Origin: Chloroflexota bacterium | Lineage (GTDB): Bacteria; Chloroflexota; Dehalococcoidia; Lucifugimonadales; JACPCL1 | Assembly: GCA_016210395.1 (NCBI GenBank) | Contig: JACQUI010000186.1 | Coordinates: 1 to 11,327 of the forward strand | DNA length: 11,327 nucleotides | Direction of reading: 5' to 3' | In this document: positions 6,167-11,327 of the stretch, one piece after another | How the letters are laid out: every line of letters begins with the position of its first letter | Numbering within the stretch: position 1 is the first letter of the stretch | Position numbers and translations under genes: made by a program | Notes under the pieces: generated by a model | Database searches by the model: none | The model's input: only the letters and a program-made list of their open reading frames with translations | What the model was told of the DNA's origin: nothing

Positions 6167-7557
6167 GCATGCCGCTGCCCCTGCCCAAGGGCAAGAGCAA
6201 TGGTCAGGGGGCCTATTCTGCCCACAAACATGGTGAGGGTGATAATGGCTTTGCCGACGTTGGAGAGGTCCGCCGTAATCCCCGTGGAGTGCCCCACCGT
6301 ACCGAAGGCCGATACCACCTCGTGCAGGATCTTGTCAAACGGGAACGGTTCGGTGATGGCCAACAGGAACGATACGCCCCCGATAAAGCCTACCGCCAGG
6401 AAGGCGACGGTCAGCGCCCGCTGCACCTGGCTGGTGGGGATCTCCCGCCTGAACGCCTCCACGTAGCTCCGGTTCCGCACAGAGGCGCATACCGCAGCCA
6501 GGATGACAGCGAAGGTGTTGACTTTGATTCCCCCTGCGGTTGAGCCTGAAGCGCCTCCAATAAACATGAGGCTGATGAGCACGACGATGGTCTGGAGATG
6601 GGCAACCCCCAGGTCGACCGTGCTGAATCCGGCAGTGCGGGTGTTGACAGAGAGGAAGAACGAATTCATGACTTTTGTCCCCAGCGTGTCTCCTCCTAGG
6701 GTTCCGGAATTGCCGTATTCAAACAACAGGAACAAGAGCGCACCCGCCAGCCAAAGAGGCACCGAGGTCACCAGCACCAGGCGGCTGTCCAGGCTGAACC
6801 TGTTGAAACGCCGCATCTTCAGGACATCCACGTAGAACCCATAGCCCAAGCCCCCTGCGATAACAGATAGGGCCACAGCTCCCAGCAGGTAGTAGTCGCC
6901 ACGAAGGTTGGCCATGCTCACCGAGCCGGGGAGAACGTCGAAGCCGGCGTTGTTGTACGCGGAGATGGCTGTAAACAGCGCCTGCCATGCCCCTTCGCCA
7001 GGGCCGAAGACCTTCTCAAACCGCCAGAACAGGATGGCGAAGGTGACGGCAAGGATAACGAAGGCGACCGCAATGACCTGCAACGTGAGGCGTACCAGAC
7101 CGCCGAACTGGCTTGCTTCCAGGAAGCCTCGCGTCACAATGAGCTGGCTGGGCAGTGAGAGGCGCTGAACGACAATGAGCAGCAGATATGTGGCGGTGCT
7201 CATGAACCCCAGGCCGCCGACGAGGATCAGGGCCATGATGACGCCCTGGCCCCAGTGGTTCCAAAAAGTGCCGGTGTTGACCACCACCAGGCCGGTCACG
7301 CACGCGGCGGAGGTGGCGGTGAACAGGGCGGTCATGAAGGGGGCGAAGCGCCCAGTGACGTTGAAGAAGGGAAGCCACAGGAGGAACGTGCCAACGGCAA
7401 TAAGCCCCCCAAAGCCGTACAGCAGGATCAGGGGCGACTCGAACTTGCGCCCTGGATTGCGCCGTGGCGGTGCGGGAATGTAGACGGGTTGTAGCTCATG
7501 CTGCCGGGGCGTCCGGACCACCCGGTCCCCGGGCCGTCGTCTCCAGGCGTTAGCCAT
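6127..7557 (-). CDS. ktrB: KtrB/TrkH-family potassium channel-like uptake subunit
   Basis: A 476-aa membrane protein of the Trk/Ktr/HKT superfamily that moves K+ (often with Na+) inward. Four pore-loop repeats are visible, each with the selectivity-filter glycine: TSAACVTGL (82-90), SAYNNAGFD (199-207), VNTRTAGFS (304-312) and SAFGTVGHSTG (416-426). The Gly/Ser-rich gate loop GGASGSTAGG (334-343) is intact. About eight long hydrophobic segments accompany the pore loops, starting at about 42-65. A basic cytoplasmic N-tail of about 40 residues precedes the first of them. Length and the absence of the two extra N-terminal helices of TrkH favour KtrB. ATG 7557 has only a weak AGGT upstream. It is the first gene of the minus-strand operon with the two RCK genes; its stop overlaps the region carrying the Shine-Dalgarno of the next gene, suggesting coupling. 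Confidence 0.93.
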   Translation of the reverse strand: MANAWRRRPGDRVVRTPRQHELQPVYIPAPPRRNPGRKFESPLILLYGFGGLIAVGTFLLWLPFFNVTGRFAPFMTALFTATSAACVTGLVVVNTGTFWNHWGQGVIMALILVGGLGFMSTATYLLLIVVQRLSLPSQLIVTRGFLEASQFGGLVRLTLQVIAVAFVILAVTFAILFWRFEKVFGPGEGAWQALFTAISAYNNAGFDVLPGSVSMANLRGDYYLLGAVALSVIAGGLGYGFYVDVLKMRRFNRFSLDSRLVLVTSVPLWLAGALLFLLFEYGNSGTLGGDTLGTKVMNSFFLSVNTRTAGFSTVDLGVAHLQTIVVLISLMFIGGASGSTAGGIKVNTFAVILAAVCASVRNRSYVEAFRREIPTSQVQRALTVAFLAVGFIGGVSFLLAITEPFPFDKILHEVVSAFGTVGHSTGITADLSNVGKAIITLTMFVGRIGPLTIALALGQGQRHAVYRYSQESVRIG

Positions 7558-7634
7558 ACAGACCTGTTGTCTTTTGTGTTGTGGCTGCCCGCATCTGCTG
7601 CGAAGGATTGACCCCTCCCAAGCCGGCGGCCGCT

Positions 7635-7664
7635 ACTATGTTACACCTTCCATCTATTCATCAA
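7635..7664 (-). promoter_or_regulatory. Possible promoter of the ktrB operon
   Basis: On the minus strand TTGATG (7664-7659) and CATAGT (7640-7635) are spaced by 18 bases, giving a leader of about 70 nt before ATG 7557. The match is moderate and was found by eye. The leader is too short for the known c-di-AMP riboswitch that controls some potassium genes. The rest of the 7558-7777 gap holds the divergent aminotransferase promoter and a small hairpin. Confidence 0.35.
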
Positions 7665-7718
7665 CAGGGTGACGTGAGGGTCATTACCCTTTGTCCGTGT
7701 GCGCTATGCCCGTATGCT

Positions 7719-7747
7719 TTGACAGCCGGACTTCCTGACGCTACAGT
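7719..7747 (+). promoter_or_regulatory. Sigma-70-type promoter of the aminotransferase gene
   Basis: A consensus TTGACA at 7719-7724 is followed after exactly 17 bases by TACAGT at 7742-7747 (four of six consensus positions). Transcription would start near 7754, leaving a leader of about 24 nt before ATG 7778 that contains AAAGG at 7762-7766. Confidence 0.6.
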
Positions 7748-7777
7748 CTTGCTATCTTCGCAAAGGCAGTGCAACGC

Positions 7778-8971
7778 ATGGCCGTCTCCAAGAAGGTCCG
7801 CCAGTTCATGGAGCAGGGCTCCTGGATCCGCCGCATGTTCGAGGAGGCCAACGCCCTCCGCGCCAAGATCGGCCCGGACAAGGTCTTCGATCTCTCCCTG
7901 GGCAACCCCATCGTGGAGCCGCCCAAGGAGTTCTACGACGAGCTGCGCCGCCTGGCCGAGCACCCCACGCCGGGCATGCACCGCTACATGCCCAACGCGG
8001 GCTACGCCGAGACCCGCGCCGCCGTCGCCGCCCAGCTCCGCGAGGAGACCGGCCTGGACTTTTCCGCAAACGAGGTCATCATGACCTGCGGCGCGGGCGG
8101 CGCGCTGAACGTCATCATGAAAACACTTCTCGACCCCGGCGACGAGGTGGTCATCTTCGCCCCGTACTTCGTGGAGTACCACTTCTACGCCGACAACCAC
8201 GGCTGCTCCTGCCGCGTCATCCCGCCCGACGCCGGCTTCCTGCCGGACATGCGCGCCTTCGAGGCCGCCCTCAACCCGCGCACGCGTATGGTGCTCATCA
8301 ACTCGCCCAACAACCCCACGGGCGTGCTCTACCCCTGGACGACCATCGCCCAGCTTGGCGGCATCATCCAGCGCAAGGAGCGCGAGTTCGGCACGGAGAT
8401 CTTCCTGGTCAGCGACGAGCCCTACCGCAAGCTGCTGTTCGACGGCCTGGAGTACCCCCACATCTTCCCTCATCACGTCCGCAGCATCGTCGCCACGTCC
8501 CACTCCAAGGACCTGGCGCTGCCGGGCGAGCGCATCGGGTACGTGGCAGTGCACCCGGACTACAGCGGCCGGAGCGAGCTGATGGATGGCCTCACCTTCT
8601 GCAACCGGACGCTGGGGTTCGTCAACGCGCCCGCGCTCATGCAGCACATCGTCAAGGCCCTGCAGGGCGTGACCGTGAGCATCGCCGAGTACCAGGCCAA
8701 GCGCGACTACCTCTACAAAGAGCTCACGGGCATGGGGTACACGGTGGTGAAGCCCCAGGGGGCCTTCTACATGTTCCCCAAGTCGCCCCTGGAAGACGAG
8801 CTTGCCTTTGGCGACATCCTGCGGGAGTACAACGTGCTGGTCGTGCCCGGGCGCGGCTTCGGGCTGCCCGGCTACTTCCGCATCTCCTACTGCGTCGCCG
8901 AACGCGAGGTGTACGGCGCGCTGCCCGGCCTGCGCGCCGCTATCGGGCGGGTGCGAGGCGAAGGGAGGTAG
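7778..8971 (+). CDS. PLP-dependent class I/II aminotransferase (COG0436)
   Basis: A 397-aa fold-type I aminotransferase, cytoplasmic, transferring an amino group between an amino acid and a 2-oxo acid through pyridoxal phosphate. Visible landmarks are the N-terminal SWIRRMFEE and FDLSLGNP substrate-entry segments, GAGGAL at 105-110 (phosphate contact), NSPNNPTG at 175-182 with Asn179, SDEPY with Asp213 and Tyr216, SHSKDLALPGERIGY with the Schiff-base Lys244 and Arg252, and FRIS with Arg368, which grips the substrate carboxylate. All key residues are present. Substrate cannot be told from sequence; related proteins are annotated as aspartate, alanine or aromatic aminotransferases. I chose ATG 7778 because MAVSKK-type starts are usual in this subgroup and AAAGG lies 11 bases upstream; GTG 7769 would add three residues. 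It stands alone behind its own promoter and is divergent from ktrB. Confidence 0.92.
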   Translation: MAVSKKVRQFMEQGSWIRRMFEEANALRAKIGPDKVFDLSLGNPIVEPPKEFYDELRRLAEHPTPGMHRYMPNAGYAETRAAVAAQLREETGLDFSANEVIMTCGAGGALNVIMKTLLDPGDEVVIFAPYFVEYHFYADNHGCSCRVIPPDAGFLPDMRAFEAALNPRTRMVLINSPNNPTGVLYPWTTIAQLGGIIQRKEREFGTEIFLVSDEPYRKLLFDGLEYPHIFPHHVRSIVATSHSKDLALPGERIGYVAVHPDYSGRSELMDGLTFCNRTLGFVNAPALMQHIVKALQGVTVSIAEYQAKRDYLYKELTGMGYTVVKPQGAFYMFPKSPLEDELAFGDILREYNVLVVPGRGFGLPGYFRISYCVAEREVYGALPGLRAAIGRVRGEGR

Positions 8972-9028
8972 GAGGCGGGGAATGCGTTGGGAAGCCCGAT
9001 CTCCAGAAACCGAATCAGATCACGGGTG

Positions 9029-9057
9029 TTGACGGAATGGCACACGCGTTCTACTCT
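9029..9057 (+). promoter_or_regulatory. Possible promoter of the DUF5131 gene
   Basis: TTGACG at 9029-9034 and TACTCT at 9052-9057 are separated by 17 bases. The -35 box is near consensus and the -10 box is weak (three of six). The predicted leader is about 40 nt, with GAGAAG at 9094-9099 close to ATG 9103. Confidence 0.4.
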
Positions 9058-9102
9058 ATTGAAGTAGCCCTCCACCAAAATGCCTAGCTACGCGAGAAGC
9101 AC

Positions 9103-9903
9103 ATGTCTGACAAAACGACTATCGAATGGACGGATGCCACATGGAATCCGGTAACGGGATGCACCAAGGTGAGCCCTGGGTGTGCCCACTGCTATGCCGA
9201 AGCCATTACCCTTCGTTTCCGCAGGGGAGGACCATACCTGCCCGGCCTGGCAACGATACGACTGCACGAGGACCGCTTGGGGCAACCGCGAAAGTGGACA
9301 GAACCACGCAGGGTTTTTGTGAACAGCATGAGCGACCTTTTCCATGAACACGTGCCCTTCGAGTTTGTGGATCGGGTGTTCCAGGTCATGGCTGACTGCC
9401 CTCATCATTGTTTTCAGATTCTCACGAAGCGGCCTGAGCGAATGCTTGAGTATTCACAGCGACTTGGCGTGAGTAGAACTTGGCCGAACCATGTCTGGGC
9501 AGGTACGTCGGTTGAAAACCAATACTGGGCCGACAGAAGGGTCCCAATCTTGCGAGAAGTTCCGGCTCCAGTCCGCTTCCTCTCTTGTGAGCCATTGCTG
9601 AAACCCCTTTCGTTGGACTTGAGTGGGATTGATTGGGTCATCGTCGGAGGAGAAAGCGGACCGAAGGCGCGGCCAATGAGAGGCGAATGGGTGGCAGACA
9701 TACGACACCAGTGTGAGCGGGCAGGAGTTCCCTTTTTCTTCAAGCAATGGGGGGGGAGAACCTGCAAGGCGGGAGGACGAATCTTGGATGGCAAGCTGTG
9801 GAATGCGATGCCTTTCGCACGCCCCTCCGGGGCCACAGTTGCCCAAGATTCTTTCCTGCTTGCTTCATGTGTTCGGGAAGGCGATGAGGTCGCCGCCACT
9901 TAG
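9103..9903 (+). CDS. Three-Cys-motif protein of the phage Gp37/Gp68 (DUF5131) family
   Basis: A 266-aa protein. Near the N-terminus, IEWTDATWNPVTGC is followed by the family's cysteine motif: Cys20-x6-Cys27-x2-Cys30 (ends CAHCYAE). This resembles a radical-SAM-type iron-sulphur ligand set, but that reaction has not been seen in this sequence. Other family hallmarks are SMSDLFHEHVP, FQILTKRPERM, AGTSVENQ, RFLSCEPLL, WVIVGGESG and FFFKQWGG. The domain normally ends near LDGRTWDEMP, which is LDGKLWNAMP here (residues about 228-237). The last 29 residues are an unusual extension, and the final 12 codons are antisense to the 3' end of tcmP (9865-9903). Family members occur in phages and in sporadic bacterial pairs with TcmP, which is also the neighbour here. 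Base composition is lower in GC than the aminotransferase gene, suggesting transfer. Substrate and product are unknown. Confidence 0.88.
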   Translation: MSDKTTIEWTDATWNPVTGCTKVSPGCAHCYAEAITLRFRRGGPYLPGLATIRLHEDRLGQPRKWTEPRRVFVNSMSDLFHEHVPFEFVDRVFQVMADCPHHCFQILTKRPERMLEYSQRLGVSRTWPNHVWAGTSVENQYWADRRVPILREVPAPVRFLSCEPLLKPLSLDLSGIDWVIVGGESGPKARPMRGEWVADIRHQCERAGVPFFFKQWGGRTCKAGGRILDGKLWNAMPFARPSGATVAQDSFLLASCVREGDEVAAT

Positions 9904-10524
9904 GCCACGTTCCGTTTTCGAGGTGACTGGCTTGACCGTCACTTTTTCATCTTTTCGGAGGTCCTGGATTGCCTTACGGTAGTCAGACTCAACCAAATCG
10001 GTATCCATACACGATTCCTCCTGCACACTCATAAACGATTTAGTTTGGCCAGCGAACTTACGAAGGAGTAATTGCTGTAGATTTGCTATGTCGTCATTAA
10101 TAAGTTTCATCTGCGCAGCTACGGCCTTATCTTCTGGGCCCAAATACGCGAAAGCCCCGCCTGCTCCTTGGTTCTTCATTACGCTTTTCATTAGCATCCG
10201 CCCACGAGGATGCTTAGTTGCATGGATCATATAATACAACGTCTGTATTTTGTTATCCATGCACACCCTAAATGGGGTGCATAAGCAGTGAAGAGATCCC
10301 AATTGCTTAATATACAAATCTCTTAGTTGGAACTCCTTGTCCTGTTCTGTCAGTTTGGATTCGACTATTGCCTTCCATTCGTTAGTCCCGAAAAGGTCAT
10401 CAAAGGTGATTTCTAGCTCGCCTTTGCTAAGAAAGCGGGCTATGTCGCGTAACATGAAATTGACAAACACTTCACTACGGGGAACTGAGAGGATCTGTCT
10501 TATGGTTTCAACCCGGATTTCCCA
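9865..10524 (-). pseudogene. tcmP: 3' fragment of three-Cys-motif partner gene tcmP, N-terminal half missing
   Basis: About 219 codons match the C-terminal part of TcmP, the standard partner of DUF5131 proteins. Landmarks, from the 5' end, are EIRVETIRQILSVPRSEVFVNFM (given as pattern: a helix then a Val/Phe strand), RDIARFL, DLFGTNEW, YYMIHATKHPRGRMLMKSVM, and a terminal winged-helix-like DYRKAIQDLRKDEKVTV before the stop at 9865-9867. The upstream Rossmann-like half, which would come first and end in a DPFG-type motif, is absent. Codons beyond about 10524 lose family resemblance and base composition changes to GC-rich IS-like sequence. The open frame reaches a GTG at 10584, but that 20-residue leader is not TcmP. 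The fragment is convergent with the DUF5131 gene and overlaps its 3' end by 39 bp. I call it a pseudogene truncated at the IS junction; expression of the remnant is not excluded. Confidence 0.75.
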
Positions 10525-10529
10525 TTTCA

Positions 10530-11327
10530 ACCAACAATGACTGTGCCAACTTGAGAACGGTGGGTTGTTTTCGCCCTGGGGCACCCGTCAACCCTCCCCG
10601 CGACGGCACTCTGCGGGAGCCTGAGGCTTCCTGGCGCCCTTTCCCCGTACAAGATCGCAGAGTTCGGCTCGCCGTGGGTCGCATCAGCCTCAACACAGGG
10701 CACACCACCCCCTGGGATCTCCGCCTCCCCCACGTGTCGCCGGCGTGGTGTTTCCTCAGCCGGGTGCAGGGCGTAATGCTGCGATGCGCTGCAGCACCCC
10801 CTGGAACACCCCGAACGGTACGGCCGCTTCAGCCAACTGGAACACCAGCCCCCGGGCATGGCGCACAAGACGCCCTCCCGTCTTCATCAGCTTCACCTGG
10901 AGGCTGCGCAGCGACCAGTGCTTGATGGACGGGGGCAGCGCCAGCCGCCGCAGGAAGTTCCCCAGATTGTAGGCCAGGACAAAGAGCCGGAGCCGTACTT
11001 GGTTGGCAACGAAGCGGTGACAGGAGAGCTTGGTCCAGTTGAGAGCATACTTGCCCTCTTTGATCCACTGTTCGGCGCTCCCTCGCCCATTGTAGAAGTG
11101 CACGACGGCCTCAGGTCCGGCGGTGAGGTTCGTGACGATGAAGCCCACCCGCGGGAACAACTCTTCCCGGCGCCATTCCACTTTGGCTACCACTCGCCTG
11201 GCCCGGTCCCAACTCCCTGCTTGATACCGGAACTCGTGGTAGCGGACCACCGGCCTCCTGGACGGCCTGCCCACAGGCCGCTGCAGCAGATGCTCGATCT
11301 CCCGCTCCACCACGTCGTTGCTGGACA
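10530..11327 (-). mobile_element. IS1380-family insertion sequence, 3' part, running off the right edge
   Basis: The element begins somewhere near 10525-10550, where tcmP similarity stops and GC content rises. The 10550-10755 stretch is the noncoding 3' end of the element: I see no gene in it. The exact terminus and target duplication cannot be set because the other end is outside the window. Confidence 0.7.
10756..11327 (-). CDS. IS1380-family transposase, C-terminal part
   Basis: About 190 C-terminal residues of a DDE transposase that cuts and joins its own element. The frame runs from the right edge of the window to TGA at 10756-10758, with no stop. Strong family signatures are present: FIVTNL, then YNGRGSAEQWIKEGK, which carries the catalytic Glu of the DDE triad, LSCHRF, VRLRLFVLAYNLGNFLRRL, IKHWSLRSLQVKLMKTGG and LVRHARGLVFQLAEAAVP. 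The two Asp residues of the triad should lie in the missing N-terminal part. Full-length members are commonly over 400 aa, so more than half is off the window. The C-terminal end is complete and undisrupted, consistent with a recent insertion. The gene points toward the broken tcmP end. Confidence 0.9.
   Translation of the reverse strand, partial: SSNDVVEREIEHLLQRPVGRPSRRPVVRYHEFRYQAGSWDRARRVVAKVEWRREELFPRVGFIVTNLTAGPEAVVHFYNGRGSAEQWIKEGKYALNWTKLSCHRFVANQVRLRLFVLAYNLGNFLRRLALPPSIKHWSLRSLQVKLMKTGGRLVRHARGLVFQLAEAAVPFGVFQGVLQRIAALRPAPG

Noticed and set aside
7677..7690. Small hairpin AGGGT-CATT-ACCCT in the divergent promoter region
   Set aside because: A five-base stem is expected by chance; it could be an operator half-site but nothing supports that.
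7661..8647. 328-codon minus-strand open frame opposite the aminotransferase gene
   Set aside because: Shadow of a well-supported gene; it would also run across both divergent promoters.
9865..10584. Reading the 239-codon frame as an intact gene starting at GTG 10584
   Set aside because: The first ~20 codons lie in or at the IS boundary and do not resemble TcmP, and the family's N-terminal half is missing.
10551..10925. Plus-strand 124-codon open frame at the IS end
   Set aside because: It spans the noncoding IS terminus and the antisense of the transposase, with Pro/Arg-rich content and no family resemblance.
1..11327. CRISPR arrays, tRNA or rRNA genes
   Set aside because: No regularly spaced direct repeats and no tRNA-like or rRNA-like sequence were seen on either strand.

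Overview
The window is chromosomal DNA from a GC-rich bacterium. A Uma2-family gene, a COG4867-type von Willebrand A protein, a KtrB/KtrA potassium uptake pair, an IS1380-family transposase and a large perfect intergenic palindrome together suggest Chloroflexota (Dehalococcoidia or a relative) or a lineage with similar gene content. This is inference from family distribution; no rRNA or tRNA gene is present to settle it.

Left part (1-2723, + strand): a gene of unknown function that is open to the window edge overlaps a Uma2-like nuclease-fold gene by ATGA. Next come a secreted lipoprotein of unknown function and a YjcF/ElaA-type GNAT acetyltransferase, which appears to be transcribed from an extended -10 promoter as a leaderless mRNA. 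A perfect 36-bp palindrome (2760-2795) lies between this block and the convergent minus-strand block.

Middle (2818-7557, - strand): a probable operon in the order ktrB (K+ channel subunit), a truncated ktrA-like RCK gene, full-length ktrA (RCK gating subunit), and a 675-aa von Willebrand A domain protein. The two RCK genes arose by a tandem duplication with an exact 431-bp period. The duplicated unit included the 3' tail of ktrB, and the truncated copy now ends in ktrB-derived sequence read in another frame. A 220-bp divergent promoter region separates this operon from a + strand PLP aminotransferase (7778-8971).

Right part (9103-11327): a visibly less GC-rich, apparently acquired cassette. 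It holds a three-Cys-motif Gp37/Gp68 (DUF5131) protein, likely an iron-sulphur enzyme, facing a 3' fragment of tcmP, its usual genomic partner. The tcmP fragment has lost its N-terminal half where an IS1380-family element begins. The transposase C-terminal part fills the rest and runs off the right edge. The DUF5131/TcmP pair, a poorly understood mobile two-gene system here broken by an IS, and the chimeric duplicated RCK gene are the most notable contents.
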